Source: GCA-016699835 sp964543905
GTDB taxonomy: Bacteria; Planctomycetota; Phycisphaerae; Phycisphaerales; UBA1924
Assembly: GCA_964543905.1 (NCBI GenBank)
Contig: CAZIZO010000001.1
Span: 124,001-188,000 of the forward strand
Length of the DNA: 64,000 nt
Direction of reading: 5' to 3'
The notes below the pieces were generated by a model. The model searched no databases, was not told the DNA's origin, and was given only the letters and a program-made list of their open reading frames with translations. Each line of letters opens with the position of its first letter. Position 1 is the first letter of the stretch. A program made the position numbers and the translations under genes. Of the stretch, positions 1 to 9,600 are shown piece after piece.

Positions 1-468
1 ACCGGGCCCAACGGCGGGGAGGAGATCTGGGTGGCGGGGTTCAGCCCGACGACGGGCGCGTATCGGTTCGATGCGAACGGCGTGCAGACGGGCACGTATG
101 CGGTGGGCGCGTTGCGCGGGATTTACAACCTGCCGAACGGGGATTTTCTCGTGACGTCGGGAACGACCTTGCGCCGGTTTACGCCGCCGAGTTCGACGTT
201 CACGACGGTGGAGACGGTGGGGAGCGCGCAGTACATCGGGGTGTTGAATCTCTCGCCGAGGTGCATCGCGGACGTGGACGACGGGAGCGGGACGGGCACG
301 CTGGACGGGGGCGTGACGATCGACGACCTTCTGTACTACCTCACGATCTTCGAGGCGGGCTCGATCGCCGCGGACGTGGACAACGGCTCGTTCACGGGGA
401 CGACCGACGGGGGCGTGACGATCGATGATCTGCTGTACTACCTGTTCCGCTTCGAGTCCGGATGCTGA
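1..468 (+). CDS. C-terminal part of a secreted GC-type dockerin protein (5' end outside window)
   Basis: The reading frame is open from base 1, so the true start lies upstream. The visible N-terminal ~85 residues are short strand-like repeats (GEEIWVAGFSP, GAYRFDANGVQ, GIYNLPNGDFLVTSG) that look like blades of an NHL/SMP-30-like or other beta-propeller; the exact family cannot be named from this fragment. Residues from about 90 hold two calcium-loop-like repeats of the DVDDGSGTGTxDGG / VTIDDLLYYL type and the protein ends in FESGC. It is the first of three dockerin genes in a row, and a strong hairpin terminator follows the stop. Confidence 0.85.
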   Translation, partial: TGPNGGEEIWVAGFSPTTGAYRFDANGVQTGTYAVGALRGIYNLPNGDFLVTSGTTLRRFTPPSSTFTTVETVGSAQYIGVLNLSPRCIADVDDGSGTGTLDGGVTIDDLLYYLTIFEAGSIAADVDNGSFTGTTDGGVTIDDLLYYLFRFESGC

Positions 469-491
469 GCGAAGGCGTGCACGAAATCCGA

Positions 492-523
492 GCCCACGGG
501 CCGATGCCCGTGGGCATTCTTTT
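492..523 (+). terminator. Rho-independent terminator after the first dockerin gene
   Basis: A perfect 10-bp stem (GCCCACGGGC / GCCCGTGGGC) with a CGAT loop is followed by ATTCTTTT. It separates the first dockerin gene from the next one, whose -10 box starts at 534. Confidence 0.85.
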
Positions 524-533
524 GGGTTGGCGG

Positions 534-539
534 TATAGT
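534..539 (+). promoter_or_regulatory. -10 box TATAGT, 9 nt before the ATG at 549
   Basis: TATAGT fits the bacterial -10 consensus. A transcript starting 6-8 nt downstream would have almost no leader, and no Shine-Dalgarno sequence precedes the ATG. No good -35 box is visible at 17 nt. Confidence 0.5.
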
Positions 540-548
540 GGGCGTCGC

Positions 549-2810
549 ATGAAACGTGCGACGAACATCGTGTGTCTGGTTCTAGCGGGTATGGCCCACG
601 GGCAAGAGTGGCGGCATCTGGGTCCAGCGCCACTGAACGCGTTTGGGGGGGCTTCGGGGCGGGTGTCGGCGGTGGTGTGCTCGCCGACGGATGCGGACTT
701 GTACTTTGCGGGCGGTGCGGACGGGGGCCTCTGGCGCTCGCGCGACGGCGGGGGAACATGGGCGGCGATGTCGAACGCGCTTCCGACGACGGCGATCGGG
801 TGTGCCGTGCTGGACCCGGGCGACGAGCGGGTGCTGTATGTGGGGACGGGGGAACCGAACTTCGCGAACCACTCGAGGTCTGGGGTGGGTATCTTCAAAT
901 CCACGGATTTGGGTGAAACGTGGACGATCCTGGGCGAGGGCGCGTTCGCGGGGCGGTGCATCTCGCACGTGGTGATTGATACGGGCGACTCGAGCGTGAT
1001 GTATGCGGCGGTGACGCGGGCGGGCGGATTCCCGACCCGGGCGGCGGCGAAGCGCCACCCCCGCGCCTTGGACCCGGTGGGGGTGTACAAGTCGGTCGAT
1101 GGCGGGCGATCATGGACGCTGCTCACGGGGGGCCTTCCCGCGGAGGACGCGACGAGTTTGGTGATGGACCCTCGGGATCGGTCCACGTTGTACGCGGCGA
1201 TCGGGACGATCTTCGGATCGGCGGCGAACGGGGTGTACCGGAGCGTGGACGCGGGCGCGACGTGGACGCGTGTGCAGGCGGGGTTGCCGACGGCGGACTC
1301 GTTCGGTCGGATTGATCTGGCGTTGGCGCCGTCGCGTGCGGATCGGGTCTACGCGTATGCGTCCCGTCCGTGCGACGCGCTGGGGGGCGGGGCGACGACG
1401 CTCGGGGCGTGGCGTTCGGACGACATGGGGGTGTCGTGGGTGTTCCTGCCCGTGAACTCGCAGCAGGCGACCTATGGGTGGTACTTCACGCACGCGGCGG
1501 TGCATCCGACGAATGCGGACGAGGCGTACTTCGCCGGGCTGGGGATGAGCCGGACGCTGAACGCGGGCGTGTCGTTCGCGGTGGTGAATCCGCCGCACCC
1601 GGACGTTCACGCGATGGCGTGGGACGCGGCGGGACGGATGGTGGTGGGAACGGACGGGGGCGTGTATCGGAGGACGGGAACGGGTGCATGGGAATCTCGG
1701 AACGCGGGGCTGGGGACGATCCAGATCTATGCCGGCTTGTCGACGCATCCGACGGACGACGTGATCATGTACGTGGGGTTGCAGGACAACGGAACGGTTC
1801 GTCGCGACTCGGAGTCGCTGGTATGGACGCAGGTGGCGGGCGGGGATGGCGGCTGGACGCAGATCGACCCGCGAGACCCGACGCGGGTGTTCTGGGAGTC
1901 GCAGGGGACGGGAGCGCTGGGCGGAGCGGGGGCGGGGGCGGGGCTGACGGGGCGGAACTGCTTTTTGCCGCCGTACGTGATCGATCCGGCGGATTCGCGT
2001 CGGATGCTGTACGCCACGGAGCGGGTGTTCCGATCGGTGGACGGAGGGCGGACGTGGACGGCGCTGAGCGCGGACCTGACGAGCGGGGTGCCGCACGCGA
2101 TCCGGGCGTTGGCGATCGCGCCGAGCGACTCGCGGATGGTGTATGCGGCGACGAACGACTCGCGATTTCTGGCGTCGGAGGATGGCGGGGCGACGTTTGC
2201 GCTGCGTTTGACGGACAACCACGGCTGGCCGCGGGTGACGCGGGAGATCGCGGTGGACCCGCGGGACGCGCGGACGGTGTATCTGGCGGGGGCGACGTAC
2301 GGGTCGCCGCACGTCCGGCGATCGCGTGACGCGGGGGCGACGTGGGAGGTGCTGGACGGGGACCTGCCCGACGTACCGGTGAACGTGATCGCGCTGGACA
2401 CGCGGTTCGGCGACACGCACATTTATGTGGGAACGGATGCGGGGGTGTATGCCTCGCACGATGAGGGGCGGACGTGGCGGCGGTATGGTCGTGGGCTCCC
2501 GAACGCGTGCGTGGTGGACCTGCACGTGGAGCCGGCGCGGGCGACGGGCGGGCGGATCGTGGCGGGGACGCAGGGGCGTGGGGTCTGGCTCACGGCCTCC
2601 TACTGCCCGGCGGACGTGGACGACGGGAGCGGCACGGGCTCGTCGGACGGGGGCGTGACGGTGGACGACCTGTTGTACTACCTCTCGATCTATGAGAGGG
2701 GCACCGTGGGCGCGGACCTGGACGACGGGAGCGGCACGGGGCGACGCGATCGCGGCGTGACGATCGACGACCTGCTGTACTATGTGCGGCGCTACGAGGA
2801 CGGGTGCTGA
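549..2810 (+). CDS. Secreted BNR/Asp-box beta-propeller protein with GC-type dockerin
   Basis: The 753-residue product begins with a signal peptide (MKRATNIVCLVLAGMAHGQ). I chose ATG 549 over an in-frame upstream start at 462 because of this signal and the -10 box at 534. The body carries about nine Asp-box motifs (S-x-D-x-G-x-T-W, e.g. SVDGGRTW, SRDAGATW, SHDEGRTW), as in sialidase/VPS10/photosystem-stability-type propellers, so it is probably two propellers built to bind or hydrolyse an extracellular ligand. No sialidase catalytic arginine triad could be recognised, so enzyme activity is not claimed. Two dockerin loops fill the last ~65 residues and the chain ends EDGC. Codon use is G-rich (gtg, gcg, ggg), like its neighbours. 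Confidence 0.85.
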   Translation: MKRATNIVCLVLAGMAHGQEWRHLGPAPLNAFGGASGRVSAVVCSPTDADLYFAGGADGGLWRSRDGGGTWAAMSNALPTTAIGCAVLDPGDERVLYVGTGEPNFANHSRSGVGIFKSTDLGETWTILGEGAFAGRCISHVVIDTGDSSVMYAAVTRAGGFPTRAAAKRHPRALDPVGVYKSVDGGRSWTLLTGGLPAEDATSLVMDPRDRSTLYAAIGTIFGSAANGVYRSVDAGATWTRVQAGLPTADSFGRIDLALAPSRADRVYAYASRPCDALGGGATTLGAWRSDDMGVSWVFLPVNSQQATYGWYFTHAAVHPTNADEAYFAGLGMSRTLNAGVSFAVVNPPHPDVHAMAWDAAGRMVVGTDGGVYRRTGTGAWESRNAGLGTIQIYAGLSTHPTDDVIMYVGLQDNGTVRRDSESLVWTQVAGGDGGWTQIDPRDPTRVFWESQGTGALGGAGAGAGLTGRNCFLPPYVIDPADSRRMLYATERVFRSVDGGRTWTALSADLTSGVPHAIRALAIAPSDSRMVYAATNDSRFLASEDGGATFALRLTDNHGWPRVTREIAVDPRDARTVYLAGATYGSPHVRRSRDAGATWEVLDGDLPDVPVNVIALDTRFGDTHIYVGTDAGVYASHDEGRTWRRYGRGLPNACVVDLHVEPARATGGRIVAGTQGRGVWLTASYCPADVDDGSGTGSSDGGVTVDDLLYYLSIYERGTVGADLDDGSGTGRRDRGVTIDDLLYYVRRYEDGC

Positions 2811-2843
2811 GCGCTTTTTGCTTGGCGCGGCGCGGGAGCGTGG

Positions 2844-2849
2844 TACACT
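2844..2849 (+). promoter_or_regulatory. Possible -10 box TACACT for the sugar dehydrogenase gene
   Basis: TACACT lies 24 nt before the ATG at 2874. TTGCTT at 2818-2823 could be the -35 box, but the 20-nt spacer is too long for a standard promoter. Confidence 0.3.
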
Positions 2850-2873
2850 GCGTTCGGGGGTCGGGAGTCTCGC

Positions 2874-4442
2874 ATGCGATCAGGTTGTGTTCGTCGTACA
2901 TGGGCGCGGTTGTTTTCGGGCGTGGCGGCGGCGGCGAGTGCCGCGGTCGCGGACGCGCAGCCGGATCTTGCGAACTTGCAGGAAATCGGGAGCGGATGGT
3001 CGGCGCCGTTGTTTGGCGTCAGCCCGCCCGGCGATCGCTCGCGATTTTTCGTGGTGCAGCAGGGAGGGCGGATTCGGTTGGTGCTCAACGGCGTGCTGCA
3101 AACGACGGATTTCCTGAACGTGAGCACGTTGCTGGCGCCGTCGCCGGGGACGGTCTCGCTGACGGGGTGCTTTGACACGGATTGCAACTCGTCGACGCCG
3201 TGCACGACGGCCACGCAGTCGTTTACGTTGGTGCGTGGGGGTGAGCAGGGGCTGCTGGGGCTGGCGTTCGCACCGGACTACGAGACGAGCGGGGTGTTCT
3301 ACATCAACTATGTTGGTCCGCGGGGGAACTACTCACCGTCGAACACGTGCCCGGCGAGCGCGACGGCGGTGGACAATGGTCGGACGGTGATCGCGCGATA
3401 CCAGCGCTCGGCGGCGAACCCGAATGTGGCCGACCCCACGGGCACCATCATCCTGACGGTGGACCAACCGTTCTCGAATCACAACGGCGGGGGGATGCAC
3501 TTCGGCCCGGATGGGATGCTGTACATCGGGATGGGGGACGGCGGGAGTGGGAACGACCCGGGGAATCGCGCGCTCAATCCGAACGAACGGCTGGGAAAGA
3601 TGCTGCGGATCGATCCGACGCGAGATGATTTTCCGGGGGATGCGACCCGGAACTACGGGATCCCGGCGGACAATCCGTACGCCGGCGGGGGCGGTGCGGC
3701 GGAGGTGTGGGCGCGGGGGCTTCGGAATCCATGGCGATGGTCGTTCGATCGGCTGACGGGGGACTTGTGGATCGCGGACGTCGGACAAGGAGAGATCGAA
3801 GAGGTGAACTCCGTGCCCGGGAATGGAGGACCGGGACGGAACTATGGCTGGCGTGTGCGGGAAGGGAATCGGGTGACGGGGCTTTCGGCGGGGGGCTTTG
3901 ACGTGTCGAACCTCACCGGGCCTGTGTTCACGTACCCGCACTCGGGCGGGACGATCAATGGGATCTCGGTGACGGGCGGGTACGTCTATCGAGGGCGTGC
4001 GATCGCGTCGTGGCGCGGGAGGTACTTCTTTGCGGACTATGGCACGGCACGGCCTTGGTCGTTCCGGCTGGTGAATGGCGTGGCGGTGGATTTCATCGAC
4101 CATGCGACGATGCTGGGGAACCTCTCGCCGGGCATTTCGCAGGTCACGTCGTTCGGCGAGGATGCTTCGGGAGAGTTGTACATCATCCAGGGCGGCGGGC
4201 GGGTGCGGAAGATCGTGCCGCAGGCGCCGATCCCGTGCGTGGCGGACGTGGATGACGGGACGTCGTTGGGGAGGCCGGATCGGGGCGTGACGATCGACGA
4301 TCTGTTGTTTTACCTGTCGTTGTATGGGGATGGGGATATCCGTGCGGACGTGGACGACGGGACAGGAACGGGCACCTACGACGACGGCGTGACGACGGAC
4401 GACCTGTTGTATTACCTGGATCGTTACGCGGCGGGTTGCTGA
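2874..4442 (+). CDS. Secreted glucose/sorbosone dehydrogenase (PQQ-type propeller) with GC-type dockerin
   Basis: The 522-residue protein has a signal peptide ending near AAVADAQ and then a glucose/sorbosone dehydrogenase six-bladed propeller. Signature segments are FFVVQQGGRIRLVLNG, DGMLYIGMGDGGSGNDPGN, RIDPTRDD, GLRNPWRWSFDRLTGDLWIA and DVGQGEIEEVN. Family members oxidise sugars or aldoses with PQQ as cofactor, in the periplasm or outside the cell. The last ~65 residues are two dockerin loops and the end is AAGC. The stop codon overlaps, tail to tail, the 3' end of the metal ATPase gene on the other strand by 19 bp. No PQQ biosynthesis gene is in the window. Confidence 0.88.
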   Translation: MRSGCVRRTWARLFSGVAAAASAAVADAQPDLANLQEIGSGWSAPLFGVSPPGDRSRFFVVQQGGRIRLVLNGVLQTTDFLNVSTLLAPSPGTVSLTGCFDTDCNSSTPCTTATQSFTLVRGGEQGLLGLAFAPDYETSGVFYINYVGPRGNYSPSNTCPASATAVDNGRTVIARYQRSAANPNVADPTGTIILTVDQPFSNHNGGGMHFGPDGMLYIGMGDGGSGNDPGNRALNPNERLGKMLRIDPTRDDFPGDATRNYGIPADNPYAGGGGAAEVWARGLRNPWRWSFDRLTGDLWIADVGQGEIEEVNSVPGNGGPGRNYGWRVREGNRVTGLSAGGFDVSNLTGPVFTYPHSGGTINGISVTGGYVYRGRAIASWRGRYFFADYGTARPWSFRLVNGVAVDFIDHATMLGNLSPGISQVTSFGEDASGELYIIQGGGRVRKIVPQAPIPCVADVDDGTSLGRPDRGVTIDDLLFYLSLYGDGDIRADVDDGTGTGTYDDGVTTDDLLYYLDRYAAGC

Positions 4443-6484
4443 TGGGACGAAAGCGGCGCGGGCAAGGCGTGAGACAGGTTGCGCTTGGGCTGGTGGGCGG
4501 CCTGCGCGGAGGCGGGCATTTTGGGGAAGGCGAGAAGTCGGAGTGAGTTGACGACGACGAGGAGGGTTCCGCCTTCGTGGGCGAGGACGCCGATCCACAG
4601 GGGGATGGGTCGCTTGAGGTAGGAGCCGACGAGGACGCCCAGTCCGACGAGGACGATGACGCCCAGGGCGAAGGCGAGATTCGCCTTGACGGTGAGGCGT
4701 GCGCGGCGTGCGAGGCGGACGGCCCAGGGGACGGCACCGAGGTTGTCGGAGAGGAGGACGATGTCGGCGGATTCGAGGGCGGCGGCGGTGCCGATGGCGC
4801 CGATGGCGAGACCGACGTCGGCGGCGGCGAGTGCGGGCGCGTCGTTGACCCCGTCGCCGATGACGGCGACGCCGCGGTAGGTGCGGCCCGGCTCGCTCTT
4901 GCAGGACTTTCGTTGCTCGGCGACGAGGTCGAGTTTGTCCTGGGGCATGAGTTCGGCGTCGAAGCGATCGAGTTCGAGGGCGGCGGCGACGCGGGAGGCG
5001 GTCGCCTTGTTGTCGCCCGTCAACATTCGAACGGGCTTGACCTTGAGCGCGTGCAACTCGCGAACGAGGGTGTGGGCGCCGGGACGAACGGCGTCGGCCA
5101 TGATGAGGACGGCGGCTTGGCCGCCCGCACCGTTGGGGTCGTTCTGGTCGCTCGGGGCCTGGGCGATGACGACGCCGATGTGACCGCGTTCCTGGATTTT
5201 GGCGAGGACGTCCTGGACGCGGTTGCGGAAGCATGCGGGGATGATGTCGTGGGTGTGCTTGAGGCTGCCGAGGCGTACGACGCGACCCTGGTAGACCCCC
5301 TCGAGCCCACGCCCGGCGGTGTGGTTGACGCGATCGAGTCGAACGGGCTCGACGGCACGCTCCTTGGCGGCTTCGCGGACGGCGACGGCGATGGGGTGGG
5401 TGGAATCGGCTTCGAGTCCAGCGGCGAGGGCGAGGAGTTCCTTGCCGTCGGACCATGCGACGGGATGGACTTCGTAGAGGCGTGGGCGGCCGATGGTGAG
5501 CGTGCCCGTTTTGTCGAAGCAGACGGCGCCGACGCTGGAGAGGAGGTCGAGGGCGTGCCCGCCCTTGAAGAGGACGCCGCCGCGGGCGGCGCGGGCGATG
5601 GCGGCGAGGGTGGCGGTGGGCGTGGCGATGATGAGGGCGCAGGGGGAGGCGACGATGAGCAGCGTGATGGCCGTCATGAGGGACGACTCCCAGTCGCGCT
5701 GCAGGGCGAACTTCCAGACGAGGACGGTGGCGAGGCTGACGAGGAGGACGGCGGTGGCGTAGGGCTCGCTGAGTTTGTCGATGGTGCGCTGGACGGGTTC
5801 GCGGGCCTCGCTGGCCCTGGTGACGAGGTCGAGGATGCGCTGGAGGCTGGACTGGGCGACGGGTCGGGAGACGATGCACTCGAGGGCGTCGTCGGTATTG
5901 ATGGTGCCGGCGTAGAGGTCGTCGCCGGGCTTGACCTCGCGGGGCATGGATTCGCCCGTGATGGCGGACTGGTCGATGGAGGAAGACCCGAGGTGGACGA
6001 CGCAGTCGGCGGGGACGCGCTCGCCCGGACGGATCTTGACCCGTTCGCCTTCGACGAGGCTCTTGGCGTCGGCCTCGATCCAGGCGCTCTCGCGCCAGAC
6101 GAGGGCGTCGGTGGGCATGAGTTTGTGGAGGGCCTTGACCTCTCGCTCGGTGCGTCGCATGGCGAGGTCTTCGAGCGCGCCGGACAGGTTGAAGAGGAAG
6201 AGAAGGAGCGCCCCCTCTTCGGGATGATGGAGCGCGGCGGAGAGGAGGGCCCCCACCACCATGAGGACGTCGATATCGAAGGTACGGCGCTTGAGGGAAT
6301 CGAGGGCGGGGCGTCCGCCGTAGACCGTGCCGAGGGCGAGGCTCGCCCAAACCAGGCCGGAGCCCCAGGGGAGGTGGGCGAATCGCTCGAGGAGGAATCC
6401 GGCGAGCAGGAGGAGGCCGGAGGTGATCGCGGCGATGATTTCGCCGCGGAGGGAGAACATGGAATGGGTCGGCGAATCCGACAT
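4424..6484 (-). CDS. P1B-type heavy-metal-translocating ATPase (P1B-4-like, SPC/HEGGT)
   Basis: This 686-residue P-type ATPase pumps transition-metal ions out of the cytoplasm. Visible motifs are TGES in the actuator domain, the phosphorylated Asp324 in DKTGTLT, GDGVNDAP, and membrane motifs SPC (Cys282) and HEGGT (His636). SPC plus HEGGT, and the lack of an N-terminal CxxC metal-binding domain, are the pattern known for the P1B-4 subgroup (Co/Zn/Cd or Fe export) rather than Cu (CPC). About eight membrane spans are visible. The gene stands alone with no metal-responsive regulator beside it. ATG 6484 lies 6 nt after a TAGGCT -10 box. Confidence 0.92.
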   Translation of the reverse strand: MSDSPTHSMFSLRGEIIAAITSGLLLLAGFLLERFAHLPWGSGLVWASLALGTVYGGRPALDSLKRRTFDIDVLMVVGALLSAALHHPEEGALLLFLFNLSGALEDLAMRRTEREVKALHKLMPTDALVWRESAWIEADAKSLVEGERVKIRPGERVPADCVVHLGSSSIDQSAITGESMPREVKPGDDLYAGTINTDDALECIVSRPVAQSSLQRILDLVTRASEAREPVQRTIDKLSEPYATAVLLVSLATVLVWKFALQRDWESSLMTAITLLIVASPCALIIATPTATLAAIARAARGGVLFKGGHALDLLSSVGAVCFDKTGTLTIGRPRLYEVHPVAWSDGKELLALAAGLEADSTHPIAVAVREAAKERAVEPVRLDRVNHTAGRGLEGVYQGRVVRLGSLKHTHDIIPACFRNRVQDVLAKIQERGHIGVVIAQAPSDQNDPNGAGGQAAVLIMADAVRPGAHTLVRELHALKVKPVRMLTGDNKATASRVAAALELDRFDAELMPQDKLDLVAEQRKSCKSEPGRTYRGVAVIGDGVNDAPALAAADVGLAIGAIGTAAALESADIVLLSDNLGAVPWAVRLARRARLTVKANLAFALGVIVLVGLGVLVGSYLKRPIPLWIGVLAHEGGTLLVVVNSLRLLAFPKMPASAQAAHQPKRNLSHALPAPLSSHQQPAA

Positions 6485-6490
6485 CGATAG

Positions 6491-6496
6491 AGCCTA
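6491..6496 (-). promoter_or_regulatory. -10 box TAGGCT, 6 nt before the metal ATPase ATG
   Basis: On the minus strand TAGGCT is followed by six bases and the ATG at 6484. No Shine-Dalgarno sequence is present, so a leaderless transcript is likely. Confidence 0.5.
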
Positions 6497-6579
6497 GCAA
6501 GCCCGAGTGGGGAATCGAGTGAGAACGAGAATCATCTGGGTGAGGGTCATCGCACGAACGATCGACCAGAGGCCGGTGC

Positions 6580-6616
6580 GATCAAGCAAAGAGCCCACGG
6601 GAAGGCCCGTGGGCTC
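6580..6616 (-). terminator. Rho-independent terminator of the zinc metalloprotease gene
   Basis: A perfect 11-bp stem (GAGCCCACGGG / CCCGTGGGCTC) with a 4-nt loop is followed on the minus strand by TTTGCTT. Its arms share AGCCCACGGG with the terminator at 492-523. Confidence 0.8.
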
Positions 6617-6643
6617 GGACGACGTGCTGGACGTGGACTCGGA

Positions 6644-9600
6644 TCAGGGCTTAGGTGTCGGGGCTTGCTCGGTGCTGCGGCCCATGAAGAGCCAGGAGGG
6701 GAAGGCGGCGGAGCCACCGTTGAGGGTGTAGGAGGCGTCGAGGGCCTTGTCGATGCGGACCTTGACGTCGGAGAGGTGGGCGAGGGTGTAGGGGTCGAGG
6801 GAGTCGTTCTTGCCCTTGCCGTCCTTGTCGCCGACGAGCCCGGCGATCTTGGTGCTGAGGGAACGGAGTTTGGTACGGGCGAGGTTGCTGAGGGTGGCGT
6901 AGGCGGCGTTGTGGTCGTCGCTGGGGAAACTGACCTCGATGAGTCGATCGACGTGCTCGCGCTGGAGGTTTCGGCGGAGGCTGGAGATCATGGGCTTGCG
7001 AGCCGTGTACTTCTCCTTGGGACCGGCCTCGACCTCGGTCCAGATCGCGTTGCTGATGGTGTCGAGCAACTCGGGGAGGGTGAGGGCGTCCTTGTCGGCG
7101 GGGACGAGGTACTCGTAGTCGTAGACGCGTCGGAGGGTCGTTGGATTCATGAGCATGGTGAGGGTGGCGGTCTGCACGCTCGCGATGCGGTCATGGATCT
7201 GCCAGGTCTCGTCCTGAGCGCCCTCGGCGAAACCGCCGGCGTCCATCCACTTGTCGACGGTCATCTTGGACGCGATCTCGGGGGTGAGGCCGAAGGCCTC
7301 GTCGAAGAAGGCGTTGTCGATGATCCAGCGGAGAGCGTCGCGCTGCTGGGCGGCGGGGACGACTTCGATGGGGGGGCGGGCGTTGGGATCGCCTTTTCGA
7401 TCGCGGTGAACGTAGGCGGCGCCGACCCAGGAGGACATCATGTTGATCATGCGGGTCTGGAAGCCGAGGGTGACTTGATAGCCCCGGCGCGCGCGGGCCC
7501 AGGATTGCCCGTCCTTGACGAACTTGTCGAGGAGGCGTTCGCGGTGGTACTTGGCGAGTTTCATCGTGGACTTGGCGAACTCGAGGGGGTCCTTGGCGAA
7601 GTCGTAGCGTTTGGCGCGGGGGTCGGGCCCGCCGACGTCCTCGTCGGTGCCATAGAGGAGTTCGGGCTCGGCGACGCGTTTGAGGACTTCCTTGGGATCA
7701 CCGGAGGTGTAGCCGTATTCGATGACCCAGAAGTCGTAGGGCCCGATGCCGATGGGCGCGACGTCGCCCTGGAGTTTGCCGTTCTCGACCATGAGGTTGA
7801 TGGGTGTGTAGTCCATGACGGAGCCGACGAAGGGTTTTTTGCCTTTGATCTCGTCGCTGGTGATCTGGGCGAGGGTGTAGATGCTGCTGGCCTTGAAGTT
7901 GTGACGGAGGCCGAGGGTGTGACCGACTTCATGGGCGGTGAGTTCGGCCAGGAGGGGCCCGATGAACCAATCGGGGATGCCGTCGAGGGTGTCGTACTTG
8001 GGCTCCTCTTTCTTTTTCTTGTCGTCTTTCTTGTCGTCCTTTTTGGGTTCGTCGCTCTTGTCGCCCTCGGGTTGAGAGGCCAGGTGGGCGTCGGTGCCGT
8101 ACCCGGCGGCTTCGGCGATCTCTTCCTCGCCCATCATGTCGAGCATCATGCGAACCATGGTGACGTCCATGGCCTTGCCCGAAGAGGCGAGGCACATGCC
8201 GGAGGATTGGCGCTGGCGAGCGAGGCCGTCGAACTCGCCCGTGCCGATCATGGGCCCGCGCTGATCACGGGCGGCGGGGTCGAGGGCGCCGATGGCGTGC
8301 CCGCCGTAGGCGGTGACGCCGCGGCGCATGCGGTTGGCGATGATCTCGTTTCGCTTCTCCGGGGCGGCGAGGATGACGCGCGGGTCCCATTGGGGGCGCG
8401 TCTCGAGCCAGGCCAGGGTCTCCGGGGAGAAGCCTTCCATGGCGATCTCGGGGAGGAGTTCGTTGAAGTTCATCCAGTAGTGGCGGATCCACCCGTCGGT
8501 GAGGACGACATCGGCGTCGAGGATCTGCCCGGTGAGGGGGTGGGTTCGGCTCGGCCCGATGGCGGTCCCGATGTCGTTGCTGAGCCAGCGGATGAAGTTG
8601 TAACGAACGTCCTCGGGGTCTTTGTCCATATTGGCGCCGGTGGAGGCGTCTTGCTGGTAGACCTGGATCGCGTCGATGATGCCGATCTTTTCGAAGGCCT
8701 TGTTCCATTCGAGGATCCCCTCGCGGACCCAGCGGCGATAGCGCACGGGGACGGCGTCCTCGATGTAGTAGACGAGCGGTTCCTTGGGGGGGCTCATCTT
8801 GAGTTTGGGATCGCGCTTCTGGATGTTCCAGCGGTTGATGTAGCGGACCCACTTCTCGCTGTCGACGAACTTGCCAAGGTCGCGATAGACGGTGGTGAAG
8901 TAGCCCGCGCGTTCGTCGGCGACGCGGGGCTGGTAGTCGCTGCTCTCCTTGATGAGGCTGATGGAGTAGTGGAACTCCTTGAGACGTCCGCCTGCCACGG
9001 GCATCTCGAAGGAAATCTCGACGTTTTCGGGGAAGGCCTTGGCGCTCTTGACGGTGGCGAGGCGGGCGTTGGCGCCAGCGGCGCTCCCACCAAAGAAGGT
9101 GGAAATACGCCCGACGAGGAGGTCCTTCATGTCGATGACGGGCTGACCGCCGGGGCCGGTGGAGAGGATGGGCACATCGAGGACGACGCGATCGGTGAAG
9201 AGACGTTTGACACTGCTTTTGCTCTCGTTGTCGCCGGTGGAGCGAACGTCGACGTTGGGCTCGATGAGCATGAGTCGATTGTCGAACCGCTTCCAGTAGA
9301 CGTACATGTCACCGGCCTGAAGGCCGGCGTAGGTCTCACCGCTGGCGACGGTCATGGCGAGGAAGTGCTTCTGACCCTCGTAGCCGCGGGGGAGTTCGGC
9401 GAGCATGGAGCCGTCTTTGTCTTTCTTCCAGATGGAGTAGAAACTGCGGCCGTCGGCGGTGGAGACGACTTTCTCGAAACCCTTGGAGACCTCGGCGAAG
9501 GGACGAAGGCCGTCGCCTTCTTCGCCACCGCCCTTGCGATCGGCCATGGCTTTGAGCATTTCGGGGGAGGGAGGATCACCCGGGGCGCCGGTGCCGGGCT

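Noticed and set aside
3333..6500. Very long opposite-strand frame (~1055 codons), and similar ones at 6665-11428 and 52351-56256
   Set aside because: They are full of Arg/Pro/Gly runs with no motif and lie on the other strand of well-supported genes. High GC removes stop codons from shadow frames. The only real genes inside them are those listed.
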